DNA of 64,000 nt. Source: Acidobacteriota bacterium (GTDB lineage Bacteria > Acidobacteriota > Holophagae > Holophagales > Holophagaceae). Where the stretch lies: assembly GCA_016192145.1 (NCBI GenBank), contig JACPUT010000008.1:267496-331495 (forward strand), in the 5' to 3' direction. This document shows, in pieces, positions 8,049 to 17,312 of the stretch (its first letter is position 1; every line of letters starts with the position of its first letter). The position numbers and the translations under genes are program-made. A model generated the notes under the pieces. The model saw only the letters and a program-made list of their open reading frames with translations. It did no database searches and was not told the DNA's origin.

Positions 8049-9950
8049 CTACTTAACCCCCAGCACCCCATCCACCGTCCCCTGCGCCATGGGGTGATAT
8101 CCCGGACGGGCCTTGGCGTAGATGGCCTTGGCGCGGGCCAGCCCTTCCGGGGTCTTCACCAGCTCCCGGTAGAGCGGCACGATGAGCTTTCGGCGGCCGA
8201 TCTCCACGAGGTAGCGCTCGAGGCGGGGCCAGGCGGGCTCGTAGCCGGCGCGGATGCACTTGAGCAGCCACTCGTGAGCGATCTCGGCGTTGCCGGTGTC
8301 GGTGAGGTGGAAGGCCTTGTCCAGCGCCGCCATGGGCGTTGGCTGGAGGTCGGGCAGGGCCCGCAGGAAGTGCATCCACTCCTGGGTGCTCCAACCGGTG
8401 GGATCGATGAGGCGTTTGGGGCTGTCCATGTCGTACCCGGCGGGCTGGCCGGGCTCCAAGGGCTGGCCGTCCCCCTTGGACCAGCGCTGCACCTGGGCTT
8501 CCACCGCGGCGAAGGCGGGGCTCTCGGGGCGCGGGGCGTCGGCGGGGATGGTGCCCTCCGTGAGCCAGGCCGCGAGGTCCGGCGCCTTTTCGGGGGCCTG
8601 GCTCAGCAGGTGCTTCCGCACGTGGGTGAGGAAGTCGGCGGTGTGGACGCTCCGCAGGGCGTGATCCTGGAACCAGCGATTGAGCCAGGCGTCGAAGGCG
8701 GGGCGGCCGTAGGCCTCCTCCAGGCGGCGCAGCAGCAGTGCGCCCTTTTCGTAGGGGATGCGGGAGTAGGCGTCGTCCGGATCGTCCTCCCCCATGTCGG
8801 GCAGCAGGGGGCGGTGGAGGGGCGCCATCTTGGCCACGTCCCCCCGGAGATCCTGCGCGCCGAGCACGGCTTCCATCTCCGCCATCTTTCGGCCGTACAC
8901 GGCCTCGAGGATGCGGCGCTCCACGTAGGTGGTGAATCCTTCGTTGAGCCAGAAATCGCGCCAGGTGGCGTTGGTGACGAGATTGCCGCTCCAGCTGTGG
9001 GCCAGCTCGTGGGCCACGAGGCTCACGAGGCTCTTGTCGCCGGCGAGGATGGTGGGCGTGGCGAAGGTGAGCTTGGGGTTCTCCATGCCGCCGAAGGGGA
9101 AGGAGGGCGGCAGCATCAGCAGGTCGTAGCGGCCCCAGGCGTAGGGGCCGTAGAGGGCCTCCGTGGCCTTCACCATGGCCTCGGTGTCTTCCAGCTCCTT
9201 GGCGGACTTGGCCAGCATCGAGGGCTCGGCCCACACGCCGGTGCGGGTGCCCAGGGATTGGAATTCCAGATCGCCCACGGCGAAGGCCAGCAGGTAGCTG
9301 GGCACGGGCTGATCCAGGTGGAAGCGGTAGTCCCCGTTCCGGGGGGCGTGGCGATCGAAATCCGCCGCCATGAGGGCGCGCAGCTCCTTCGGGGTGCGGA
9401 AGCGGGCCGTGAAGGTGATGCGCACGCTGGGCCCATCCTGGCAGGGCACGAAGCTGCGGGCCTGGATGGCCTGGGCCTGGGTGAAGAGGAAGGGATGGCG
9501 CTTGCCGGCCGTCTGGGCGGGTTCCAGCCACTGCAGGCCGCCGGCGTGATCGCTGGTGCGGTAGGCGAGGCGCACGTGGCGGTGGCCCTTGGCCACCTTC
9601 ACTTCGATGCGCTGGCCCAGGGCCTTGGAGACGGGCACCACCTGGAAGGCGGCACGGCGCCAGGCCTTCCCATCCCGGCTCGTGGTCACGGTCTGGATCT
9701 CCAGATCCCGGCCATCGAGGTTGAGGATGGTGGGTGCCTTGGGCGCGGCGGCGAGGGCCCAGGTGGCAGAACCGCCCAGGCGATGGGTGGCGAAATCCAC
9801 CTTCAAATCCAGATCCAGGTGCTTCACCGTGGGCCCGCCCCGGTGGGCGGCGCTGTGCACGTCCACGCCGGGGCGCAGGAGCGCTTCCGGCAAGGGAGCC
9901 TGGGCGGCGGCGGGCAGGGCGAGGGCGGCGAGGAGGGCGAGGGTGCGCAT
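8049..9950 (-). CDS. M1-family zinc aminopeptidase, secreted
   Basis: The protein of 633 residues starts at MRTLALLAALALPAAAQA, a clear signal peptide; longer in-frame starts would run into the divergent gene. The M1 signatures are intact: GGMENP (substrate N-terminus and exopeptidase loop), HELAH at 314-318, and NEGF about 20 residues later with the third zinc ligand. The C-terminal part is helical, as in leukotriene-A4-hydrolase-like members. It should remove N-terminal residues from peptides in the periplasm or outside the cell. Its gene is divergent from a polysaccharide deacetylase gene, with about 55 bp between the starts. Confidence 0.93.
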   Translation of the reverse strand: MRTLALLAALALPAAAQAPLPEALLRPGVDVHSAAHRGGPTVKHLDLDLKVDFATHRLGGSATWALAAAPKAPTILNLDGRDLEIQTVTTSRDGKAWRRAAFQVVPVSKALGQRIEVKVAKGHRHVRLAYRTSDHAGGLQWLEPAQTAGKRHPFLFTQAQAIQARSFVPCQDGPSVRITFTARFRTPKELRALMAADFDRHAPRNGDYRFHLDQPVPSYLLAFAVGDLEFQSLGTRTGVWAEPSMLAKSAKELEDTEAMVKATEALYGPYAWGRYDLLMLPPSFPFGGMENPKLTFATPTILAGDKSLVSLVAHELAHSWSGNLVTNATWRDFWLNEGFTTYVERRILEAVYGRKMAEMEAVLGAQDLRGDVAKMAPLHRPLLPDMGEDDPDDAYSRIPYEKGALLLRRLEEAYGRPAFDAWLNRWFQDHALRSVHTADFLTHVRKHLLSQAPEKAPDLAAWLTEGTIPADAPRPESPAFAAVEAQVQRWSKGDGQPLEPGQPAGYDMDSPKRLIDPTGWSTQEWMHFLRALPDLQPTPMAALDKAFHLTDTGNAEIAHEWLLKCIRAGYEPAWPRLERYLVEIGRRKLIVPLYRELVKTPEGLARAKAIYAKARPGYHPMAQGTVDGVLGVK

Positions 9951-10005
9951 GGAATTAGGATCGCAGGTTTGCCGAAAGGACCCGAAGGCCGGGGGATACT
10001 GGGCC

Positions 10006-10908
10006 ATGCGCTTCCTCCCCCTGCTCCTCCTGACCGGCGTGCTTCAAGCTCAACAGGTGGCCCTCACCTTCGATGACGGCCCGCGGACCCGAGCCACCCC
10101 GAAGCTGACCGCCGGGGAGCGGAACCAGGCGCTGCTTGACCATTTGGCCAAGGCCGGCGCCCCCGCGGCCCTCTTCGTCACCCTGAGCAACGGCGCCGAC
10201 ACTCCCGAAGGGCTGGCCCTCCTCAAGGCCTGGGGCGCGGCGGGGCACCGCATCGGCAACCACACCTTGAGCCATCCCGACCTCAACGCCGCGGGCACTA
10301 CCCTGGCGGCCTACCAGAAGGAACTGGTGGACTGCGACGGCGTGATTTCGCAGATCCAGGGCTACCGCCCCTGGTTCCGCTTCACCTTCCTCCGCGAAGG
10401 GAACACCCCGGAGAAGCGGGAGGGCATGCGCAGCTTCCTGAAGGCCCAGGGTTGGCGTAACGCCTACGTTTCCCTGGATACCAGCGATTGGCGGTTGGAT
10501 GAGCGGCTGGAGCAGGTGCTCACCCGGACCCCCAAGGCGGATCTGACCCCGATCCGGGAGGCCTACGTCGCTCACGTGAAGCAGCGGGCCACCGCCTACC
10601 GCGACCTCTCCCGACGCCTGCTGGGGCGGGACATCCCGCAGGTGATGCTCATGCACCACAACCTCCTCAACGCCCTCTTCCTGGGGGACGTGGTGGCCAT
10701 GTTGCGCGCGGAGGGGTGGACCTTCGTGGACCCAGAGAAGGCCTTCGCGGATCCCGTGTACCAGCTGCAGCCGGAGCGCCCGGCCCCGGGACAGAGTCTG
10801 CTGCTCTCCCTGGCGCGCTCCCAAGGCTGGAAGCTGATGCCGGAGTTCGAGCGCCTCATGGATGACGGCGACTTCGAGATTGCGGCCCTGGAGAAGCGGG
10901 GCTACTGA
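10006..10908 (+). CDS. polysaccharide deacetylase (NodB-like), secreted
   Basis: The 300-residue protein has a short signal sequence (MRFLPLLLLTGVLQAQ) directly followed by the NodB motif 1, TFDDGP at 21-26, with the catalytic base and metal Asp. Motif 2 is GNHTLSH, with the two metal-binding histidines. Such enzymes remove N- or O-acetyl groups from chitin, peptidoglycan or exopolysaccharide. The C-terminal half is longer than the minimal domain and contains VMLMHHN, a likely motif 5-type histidine. GGGGGA precedes the ATG. It converges on a short orphan gene, with 11 bp between the stops. Confidence 0.88.
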   Translation: MRFLPLLLLTGVLQAQQVALTFDDGPRTRATPKLTAGERNQALLDHLAKAGAPAALFVTLSNGADTPEGLALLKAWGAAGHRIGNHTLSHPDLNAAGTTLAAYQKELVDCDGVISQIQGYRPWFRFTFLREGNTPEKREGMRSFLKAQGWRNAYVSLDTSDWRLDERLEQVLTRTPKADLTPIREAYVAHVKQRATAYRDLSRRLLGRDIPQVMLMHHNLLNALFLGDVVAMLRAEGWTFVDPEKAFADPVYQLQPERPAPGQSLLLSLARSQGWKLMPEFERLMDDGDFEIAALEKRGY

Positions 10909-10919
10909 AAACGGCTCGC

Positions 10920-11456
10920 TCAGCGCCAGCGGAGGCGATACCGGATCCCGCCAGTGGCTTCCATGGACTGCAGGGTGACGTCCTTCCCCCCGTGCAGTTC
11001 GAGCGACCTCCTAAACCACGAACCCGCGGTGGTCGGGAACCACTCGGGGTCAGGAGGGTTGGCCTCGATGCGCACGAGGGCCTCGCCGGGCAGCAGGCTC
11101 TCCAAGGTGACGTGGAGGCCCTGGGCGTTCGCCTCCCAAAAATCATGGATGCCGCGGAGGAAGTCGCCTGGGTTCCGGGCGCCTTCATCCACCTTGGCCC
11201 CGAACATCAGCTCGGCGAGGACCTCCCCCCGCACCCGGCGGGACTCGATCCCGGACCAGGCGATGAAGGCCTCGTCGCAGGCGACCAAGGCGGCCACGGG
11301 GACCCACTCGCCCGGGGCCGGGACTTGGCGCCACGGATTGTCCGGGGGCAACGTGGCCAGGAAGGTCTCCCAGCGACCCGCGTCCACCTGGGCTCGGGAC
11401 AACTCCCGCAGCAGGGGGACCAAGGCGCCGCGGATGAGGAGGGGGTCTGGGTTCAT
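10920..11456 (-). CDS. hypothetical protein, 178 residues
   Basis: I do not recognise this family with confidence. The protein is cytoplasmic-looking, without a signal or membrane segment. Its shape, with a helical N-terminus and a C-terminal half ending in an amphipathic beta/alpha stretch (LPGEALVRIEANPP, then GSWFRRSLEL), is loosely like the V4R/heme-NO-binding-like sensor folds of TIGR02265 proteins; this is a guess. AAGGAAT lies before the ATG. It is preceded by the inositol-phosphatase gene on the same strand (33 bp gap), so the two may be cotranscribed. Confidence 0.75.
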   Translation of the reverse strand: MNPDPLLIRGALVPLLRELSRAQVDAGRWETFLATLPPDNPWRQVPAPGEWVPVAALVACDEAFIAWSGIESRRVRGEVLAELMFGAKVDEGARNPGDFLRGIHDFWEANAQGLHVTLESLLPGEALVRIEANPPDPEWFPTTAGSWFRRSLELHGGKDVTLQSMEATGGIRYRLRWR

Positions 11457-11489
11457 GGGATTCCTTTGATCGGTGGAGCGGGCTCCCCC

Positions 11490-12263
11490 CTAAACCAGGG
11501 CCCTGAGCAGCTCCTGCTGGACAGCTGGATTGCCGGCGAGCAGGTTGCCCGTGGTCGCCCAGGTTTCCCCGCCATCCCAATCGCTGAGCAGGCCGCCCGC
11601 CTCGCTCACCAGCAGCACGCCCGCGCCCAGATCCCAGGGCTGCAGGCCCATCTCCCAGAAGCCGTCGTAGATTCCCGCCGCCGTGTGGGCGAGGTCCAGG
11701 GCGGCGCTGCCCGCGCGGCGGATGCCCTTGGCCCGGGGCCAGATGCGATCCAGGGATTCCCGCCAACGGGGATAGCGGTCCCCCAGCTGGTAGGCGAAGC
11801 CCGTGGCGAGGAAGGCGCCATCGAGGCTCGGGTGCCGGGAAACCTGCATGGGGCGGCCGTTCCACGTGGCCCCATCGCCGCGGGAGGCCACGAAGAGATC
11901 CTGCTTCAGGGGATCCCACACCACGCCCACGGCGGGACCGGCGGCGTCCCACAGCGCGATGGACACGCACCACTGGGGGAAGCCCTGGATGAAGTTCAAG
12001 GTGCCATCCAGGGGATCCACGATCCACTTGCGCTCGGTATCCCCGGCGGCGCCCGTCTCCTCGCCCAGCCACCCGTATTGGGGGAAGGCGTGCTCCAGCA
12101 CGGCGTGGATGGCGGCCTCACTTTCCCGATCCGCGATGCTCACGAGGTCGTTCTTGGTCTTCTCCTGCACCGTGGCCGGATCCAACTGGCGCCAGTGCCC
12201 CATGAGGATCGCCCCGCCCGCCTTCGCCGCTTCCACCGCCGCATCCCGCTGAGCCTCGAACAT
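11490..12263 (-). CDS. inositol monophosphatase family protein
   Basis: This 257-residue cytoplasmic phosphatase has all the motifs of the lithium-sensitive, Mg-dependent family. GEE supplies the first acid residues, WIVDPLDGTLNF matches DPLDGT(x)NF, and WDLGAGVLLVSEAGG matches the C-terminal WDxAAG motif. The ATG at 12263 is preceded by TGGAGG; longer versions starting at 12281 or 12335 would exceed the usual length. The substrate could be inositol-1-phosphate, a nucleotide (CysQ/pAp) or another sugar phosphate; the sequence alone does not decide. It is divergent from the thiolase gene. Confidence 0.92.
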   Translation of the reverse strand: MFEAQRDAAVEAAKAGGAILMGHWRQLDPATVQEKTKNDLVSIADRESEAAIHAVLEHAFPQYGWLGEETGAAGDTERKWIVDPLDGTLNFIQGFPQWCVSIALWDAAGPAVGVVWDPLKQDLFVASRGDGATWNGRPMQVSRHPSLDGAFLATGFAYQLGDRYPRWRESLDRIWPRAKGIRRAGSAALDLAHTAAGIYDGFWEMGLQPWDLGAGVLLVSEAGGLLSDWDGGETWATTGNLLAGNPAVQQELLRALV

Positions 12264-12424
12264 GGGGCCTCCAGGGATCATGGTGACGGAATTCGCCTTC
12301 CTTGACCTCGGGTCGACAAGAAGGGCATCGGCCATTGACCGACGGTAACCGCTGCGCGCTCCCCTGCCCCTTGTTAGCCTTCCCGGATATCCCCTGGTCC
12401 GACACCCCTGTTTCTGGAGGAATC

Positions 12425-13582
12425 ATGTCCCCGCTCAAGAACGCCGTCATCGTCGAAGCCAAGCGCCTGCCCCAGGGCAGGGGCGTGAAGGGCGCCTATG
12501 CGGCCACCCGCCCGGAAAAGCTGGGCGCCGTGGTCATCGAGGCCCTCAAACCCCTGCTGAAGGACTGGTCCGCGCTGGAGGACGTGCTCGTGGGCTGCGC
12601 CATGCCGGAGGGCGAGCAGGGCATGAACATGGCCCGCCTCATCAGCTTCAAGGCCGGCCTGCCCATCACGGCCGCCGCCGCCACCATCAACCGCTTTTGC
12701 GGCTCCAGTCAGGAGACCGTGCTCATGGCCCAGCGGGCCATCCAGACGGGCGTCGGCACCCTCTACCTCGCAGGCGGCGTGGAGAGCATGAGCAAGGTGC
12801 CCATGATGGGCTTCAACCCCAGCGTGGATCCCGAGCTCACGGCCACCTTCCCCGAGGCCTACTGCGGCATGGGCGTGACGGCGGAGAATCTCGCCGCCGA
12901 CTACAAGATCACCCGCCGCGAGCAGGATGAGTTCGCTTACCACAGCCATCAGAAGGCCGCCGCCGCCTGGGCCAATGGCAAATTCGCCAAGGAAGTGGTG
13001 ACCTTCGAGACCAAGGGCCTCGACGGCAAGATGGTGACCCTCAAGCAGGACGAGTGCGTGCGCGCCGACACCTCCATCGAGAAGCTGGGCGAATTGAAGG
13101 CCGCATTCATCAAGGACGGCAGCGTCACGGCCGGCAACAGCTCGCCCATCACGGATGGCGCCGCCTTCCTGATCGTCATGGAAGAGGAAACTGCCAAGGC
13201 CCTGGGCCTCAAGCCCCGCGCCCGCATCCTCCAAGGCGCCGTGGCCGGTTGCGCCCCGGATCGCATGGGCCTCGGCCCTGTGCCCGCCACGAAGAAGGTA
13301 TTGGAGCGCCTCGGCCTGACCCTCGACCAGATCGACGCGGTGGAGTTGAACGAGGCCTTCGCGGCCCAGAGCATTGCGGTGATCCGGGAAGGGAAATTCG
13401 ATCCCGCGAAGGTGAATGCGTGGGGCGGGGCCGTGGCGCTGGGGCATCCCCTGGGATCCAGTGGGGCGCGCATCATCACGACCCTTTTGAACCGCCTGGA
13501 GACGGATGGGGGCAAGTATGGTCTGGCCACCATGTGCATCGGCGGCGGGCAGGGCATCGCGTCGGTCATTGAAAAGCTGTAA
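12425..13582 (+). CDS. fadA: acetyl-CoA C-acyltransferase (thiolase)
   Basis: The 385-residue thiolase has the nucleophilic cysteine in NRFCGSSQ (C92), GGVESMSKVPM, NEAFA, the C-terminal base region GGAVALGHPLGSSGAR (catalytic His) and the second active-site cysteine in CIGGGQG. TGGAGGAAT precedes the ATG. It is followed by a fused dehydrogenase/hydratase gene and an enoyl-reductase-like gene, so it very probably performs the last step of fatty-acid beta-oxidation, releasing acetyl-CoA. A palindromic GCGAATG element lies between this gene and the next. Confidence 0.93.
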   Translation: MSPLKNAVIVEAKRLPQGRGVKGAYAATRPEKLGAVVIEALKPLLKDWSALEDVLVGCAMPEGEQGMNMARLISFKAGLPITAAAATINRFCGSSQETVLMAQRAIQTGVGTLYLAGGVESMSKVPMMGFNPSVDPELTATFPEAYCGMGVTAENLAADYKITRREQDEFAYHSHQKAAAAWANGKFAKEVVTFETKGLDGKMVTLKQDECVRADTSIEKLGELKAAFIKDGSVTAGNSSPITDGAAFLIVMEEETAKALGLKPRARILQGAVAGCAPDRMGLGPVPATKKVLERLGLTLDQIDAVELNEAFAAQSIAVIREGKFDPAKVNAWGGAVALGHPLGSSGARIITTLLNRLETDGGKYGLATMCIGGGQGIASVIEKL

Positions 13583-13586
13583 AGAG

Positions 13587-13686
13587 GAACCGCGAATGAC
13601 GCGAATGGACGCGAATGATTACGGGGTCCGTCTCGCGGGGGCTTTCATTCGCGTGAATTCGCGACATTAGCGGTTTCACTTTTTTC
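13587..13686 (+). repeat. palindromic GCGAATG-unit element, terminator-like
   Basis: The left arm has three GCGAATG units starting GAACCGCGAATG, just after the thiolase stop. The right arm is their reverse complement ending in GCGGTTTC, then a T6 run (13680-13685). About 27 of 31 arm positions match. The same unit forms the element at 53476-53549. It fills most of the gap between two beta-oxidation genes and could attenuate read-through. Confidence 0.75.
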
Positions 13687-13696
13687 GGGATCAACC

Positions 13697-16057
13697 ATGG
13701 ACATCAAAAAAGTAGCGGTACTTGGATCCGGGGTCATGGGCTCCGGGATCGCGGCGCATTGCGCGTCGGCGGGGCTGCAGGTGGAGTTGCTGGACATCGT
13801 CATTGATGACGCGGCGCCCGACAAACTGGCGGAAGGGGCCTTGGCGGGGCTGAAGAAGAGCAAGCCCGCGCTGATGATGCACGAGTCGCACCTGAAGAAG
13901 ATCCGCACGGGCAACCTGCGGGACCACCTGGATCGCCTCAAGGAATGCGATTGGGTGGTGGAGGTGGTGAAGGAGGACCTGAAAATCAAGCAGGCCCTTT
14001 ACGAGCGCCTGGAGACGGTGCTGAAGCCCGGCGCCTGGGTGAGCTCGAACACGTCGGGTATCCCCCTCAAGCTGCTCGTGGAAGGGCGCTCAGCCGCCTT
14101 CCGCGGGCGCTTCGTCATCACCCACTTCTTCAACCCGGTGCGCTACCTGCGCCTGCTGGAGTTCGTGAAGGGGCCCGAGGTCGCTGAAAGCGAAGCCGCG
14201 GGCTTCCGCGAGTGGTTGGAAGTCGCCTTGGGCAAGGAAGTCGTTCCCGCCTTCGACAGCCCCACCTTCATCGGCAACCGCATCGGCATCCACGGCATCA
14301 TGAGCGTGCTGCACCTGGCCCTGAAGGAGAACATCCCCTTCGAGGTCATCGACTCCGTGCTGGGCGAGGCCGCGGCCCGGGCCAAGAGCGCCTCCTTCCG
14401 CACGGCGGATCTGGCAGGCGTGGACATCATGGCGGCCACCGCCAAGAACGTGTACGACCTCTGCCCCAACGACGAGGTGCGCGACACCTTCAAGTTCCCC
14501 GAGCTGCTCCAGTGGATGCTGGACACCAAGCTCTTGGGCAACAAGACGAAGCAGGGTTTCTTCAAGAAGGACAAGGCCCCCGACGGCAAGAAGCTGTTCC
14601 TCTCCCTGGATCCGGCCACCAAGACCTACAAGCCCCAGGAGAAGAAGGACTGGCCCCTGCTCAAGGAGCTCAAGGGCATCGATGAGCCCGTGGAGCGCGT
14701 GCGCGCCCTCTTCACCTCCGATACGGAAGCGGGCCGCCTGGCCTGGCGCTGCGTGGCCGACAACCTCATCTACGCCGTGAACCGCCTGGGTGAAGTGACC
14801 GATTTGCCGCTGAACGTGGACCGCGCCATCCGCAACGGCTTCGCCTTCGAACTGGGGCCCTTCGAGCTGTGGGATGCCCTGGGCGTGGATCGCGTGGTGG
14901 CCCGCTTGCGCTATGAGGAACGGCCCGTGCCGGCCCTCGTGGAGCAGATGCTCGCCAAGGGCGTGACCAGCTTCTACCGCATGGAATACGGCGTGCCCGT
15001 GGCCCAGCTGGACCCCGCCACCCTCAGCATGGTGCCGGTGCTGGAGGACAAGCGGATCCTCATCCTCAAGCGGGAGGAGGGCCGCGGCAAGGTCATCGCC
15101 GAGAACAGCAGCGCCCAGCTCATCGACGTGGGCGACGATGTGGCCTGCCTCAGCTTCCGCACCAAGATGAACGCCCTGGACGACGGCATCGTGATGCTGA
15201 TGGAAGACGCCGTGCAGAAGCACATCCCGGGCAAGTTCAAGGGCCTCATCGTGGGCAACCAGGGCAAGGTCTTCAGCGCCGGCGCCAACCTCGTGTTCGT
15301 GCTGAACGCCGCCAAGGACAAGCAGTTCGACCTCATCGAAGAGGCGGCCCGCCGCCTGCAGTTCGCGGCCCGGGGCCTCACCTACGCGCCGTTCCCCACG
15401 GTGTCGGCGCCCTTCAACCTCGTGCTGGGCGGCGGCTGCGAAGTGACGCTGGCCTGCCAGGCCACGGTGGGCTTCGCCGAGACCTACATGGGCCTCGTGG
15501 AAGTGGGTGTGGGCGTCATCCCCGCCGGGGGCGGCTGCCTCCAGATGCTCATCCGCATGGAAGACGCCATGAAGGCCAAGGGCGAACTGGGCCCCATGCC
15601 CAAGGTGAAGGCGGCCTTCCAATTCATCGGCACGGCCCACGTGAACACCTCCTTCGACGAAGCGCAGCGCAACGGCTACTTCCGCCGCACGGACACCCGC
15701 GTCATGAACCACGCCCACCTGCTGCACGACGCCAAGCAGCGGGTGCTGGCCATGGCCGCGGACTTCAAGCCCGTGGAGCCCCGCACCTTCCGCCTGCCGG
15801 GCCTCGGCGGTGAGACCGCCCTCAAGCTGGCCGTGAAGGATTTCCAGCTGCAGGGCCTCGCCAGCGAGCACGACGCCATCATCATGGGCGAGCTGGCCCA
15901 CGTGCTCTGCGGCGGCGACGTCAGCCTCGTTCAGGACGTCACCGAGGAGCGCATCCTGGAGCTGGAGCGTCAGGCCTTCGCCCGCCTCTGCGGCTACGAG
16001 AAGACCCAGGCCCGCATGGACAGCATCCTCACCAAGGGGAAGCCGCTGCGGAATTAG
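13697..16057 (+). CDS. fused 3-hydroxyacyl-CoA dehydrogenase / enoyl-CoA hydratase
   Basis: The 786-residue protein begins with an NAD-binding Rossmann loop (VAVLGSGVMGSGIA), then the dehydrogenase with SSNTSGIPL and THFFNPVRY. A second dehydrogenase C-terminal domain follows in the middle. The last third (about 470-700) is an enoyl-CoA hydratase/crotonase fold with GKVFSAGANL and VLGGGCEV. This order (dehydrogenase first, hydratase last) is that of FadN-type proteins and the reverse of E. coli FadB. It should convert trans-2-enoyl-CoA to 3-ketoacyl-CoA in beta-oxidation, feeding the thiolase encoded upstream. The ribosome site is weak. Confidence 0.92.
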   Translation: MDIKKVAVLGSGVMGSGIAAHCASAGLQVELLDIVIDDAAPDKLAEGALAGLKKSKPALMMHESHLKKIRTGNLRDHLDRLKECDWVVEVVKEDLKIKQALYERLETVLKPGAWVSSNTSGIPLKLLVEGRSAAFRGRFVITHFFNPVRYLRLLEFVKGPEVAESEAAGFREWLEVALGKEVVPAFDSPTFIGNRIGIHGIMSVLHLALKENIPFEVIDSVLGEAAARAKSASFRTADLAGVDIMAATAKNVYDLCPNDEVRDTFKFPELLQWMLDTKLLGNKTKQGFFKKDKAPDGKKLFLSLDPATKTYKPQEKKDWPLLKELKGIDEPVERVRALFTSDTEAGRLAWRCVADNLIYAVNRLGEVTDLPLNVDRAIRNGFAFELGPFELWDALGVDRVVARLRYEERPVPALVEQMLAKGVTSFYRMEYGVPVAQLDPATLSMVPVLEDKRILILKREEGRGKVIAENSSAQLIDVGDDVACLSFRTKMNALDDGIVMLMEDAVQKHIPGKFKGLIVGNQGKVFSAGANLVFVLNAAKDKQFDLIEEAARRLQFAARGLTYAPFPTVSAPFNLVLGGGCEVTLACQATVGFAETYMGLVEVGVGVIPAGGGCLQMLIRMEDAMKAKGELGPMPKVKAAFQFIGTAHVNTSFDEAQRNGYFRRTDTRVMNHAHLLHDAKQRVLAMAADFKPVEPRTFRLPGLGGETALKLAVKDFQLQGLASEHDAIIMGELAHVLCGGDVSLVQDVTEERILELERQAFARLCGYEKTQARMDSILTKGKPLRN

Positions 16058-16067
16058 GCGCGGGCCC

Positions 16068-17051
16068 ATGGAATCCATGCGCGCCCTCCGCTTCTCCACT
16101 TCCGGGAGCCCTCTCGAGGCGCTCGCGATGGAGGAGGTCCCCCTTCCCGAACCCGGCCCGGGCGAAGTCCGCCTGCGGATGCGCCTGTGCCCCATCAACC
16201 CTTCGGACCTCCTCCAGGTGCAGGGGGTCTATGGACGTATGCCTGGGTTACCCGCCACGGGGGGCCTGGAGGGCCTCGGAGTGGTGGAGGCCCTGGGCGA
16301 AGGGGTGACCGGGTGGGCGGTGGGCGATCGCGCCGTTCCCCTGGGTGCCCAGGGCACCTGGGCTGAGGCCCTGGTGACCCCCGCGGAGAACCTCATTCGG
16401 GTGCCGGAGGGTTTGGCCGATGATCAGGCCGCCCAAGTGATCGTGAATCCCCTCACGGCTTGGATCATGGCCCACCAGCTGGGGTTGGGCCGAGGGCAGA
16501 CGCTTCTGCAGAGCGCCGCGGGCTCCATCGTGGGGCGGGCGTTGATCCAGCTGGGGAAGGTGATGGGCTTCCGGACGGTGAACCTCGTCCGTCGACCGGA
16601 GCAGGTGATGGAACTGCTGTCGATGGGTGCCGATTCGGTGGTTTGCACCGGGGACCCGGAATGGGCCATCCAGGCGGCCCGCTTCCTGCCCAAGGGCGCC
16701 GACGCGGCGGTGGATTCCGTGGGCGGGACCCTCGGCGGCGAAATGGTCAAGCTGCTGCGTCCCGGCGCCACGATGCTGGTCTACGGCGCGCTGAGCATGG
16801 AGCCCCTGCAGCTCCCCGGTGGCCAGCTCATCTTCCGGACTGCGACCGTACGTGGTTTTTGGCTGACGGATTGGAAGCGGCGCACCCCCAAGGCCGAGCG
16901 GGATGAGATCTGCGGCGCATTGATGGCCTGCATGGCCGGGGGCCGGCTTCACTGCCCCGTGGCTGGGATCCATGCCCTGGCGGATTGGCGCGAGGCCATC
17001 GCCCAGGCCCAGGCGGCAGCCCGGGGCGGGAAAGTGCTGCTATCCATCTGA
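16068..17051 (+). CDS. zinc-independent MDR reductase, MECR/ETR-like
   Basis: The 327-residue medium-chain reductase has a GroES-like N-terminus and a Rossmann domain with QSAAGSIVGRALIQLGK. The preceding NPLTAWIM is typical of 2-enoyl-thioester reductases (MECR/Etr1) and related quinone reductases. No structural zinc cysteine cluster is visible. It starts 10 bp after the dehydrogenase/hydratase gene, so cotranscription is likely. A role in reducing enoyl-CoA intermediates (for example from unsaturated fatty acids) fits the context but is inference. An ATG three codons later (16077) is an alternative start. Confidence 0.8.
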   Translation: MESMRALRFSTSGSPLEALAMEEVPLPEPGPGEVRLRMRLCPINPSDLLQVQGVYGRMPGLPATGGLEGLGVVEALGEGVTGWAVGDRAVPLGAQGTWAEALVTPAENLIRVPEGLADDQAAQVIVNPLTAWIMAHQLGLGRGQTLLQSAAGSIVGRALIQLGKVMGFRTVNLVRRPEQVMELLSMGADSVVCTGDPEWAIQAARFLPKGADAAVDSVGGTLGGEMVKLLRPGATMLVYGALSMEPLQLPGGQLIFRTATVRGFWLTDWKRRTPKAERDEICGALMACMAGGRLHCPVAGIHALADWREAIAQAQAAARGGKVLLSI

Positions 17052-17089
17052 GACCGGGCGGAGGGAACATTTGGGGGGCCACCTGCATC

Positions 17090-17110
17090 CAAAGGTCGAT
17101 CTGACCTTTG
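17090..17110 (+). terminator. inverted repeat after MDR gene
   Basis: CAAAGGTC and GACCTTTG (8 bp) flank GATCT about 38 bases past the stop codon. No T-run follows, so it could be a weak terminator or an operator. The rest of the 261-bp gap up to the hemerythrin gene shows no convincing gene. Confidence 0.35.
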
Positions 17111-17312
17111 AGGCCCCACCCATGCCACGCGGCGCTGAACGTAGTCTGACTTACGTGCGTGAAAAGGATGCCCAAGGGCGCCTGGTGATCCGCGCCGTGG
17201 CGAATGAGCGGCCTTCCCCTGAGGCCCCCAAGGACGCTAAAGGCTTCCCAACAAAAGGTGCAAGGCTCTCCGGCCGATAAGGGACAGACAATAGCATTGG
17301 GTGGAGGTCGGG

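Noticed and set aside
8094..10076. Open frame of 660 codons opposite the M1 aminopeptidase
   Set aside because: Antisense shadow of a motif-bearing gene.
14090..16198. Open frame of 702 codons opposite the dehydrogenase/hydratase gene
   Set aside because: Antisense shadow; Gly/His/Leu-biased translation.
17122..17280. Possible 52-residue frame before the hemerythrin gene
   Set aside because: No ribosome site, no recognised motif, and the translation is polar low-complexity; too weak to list as a gene.
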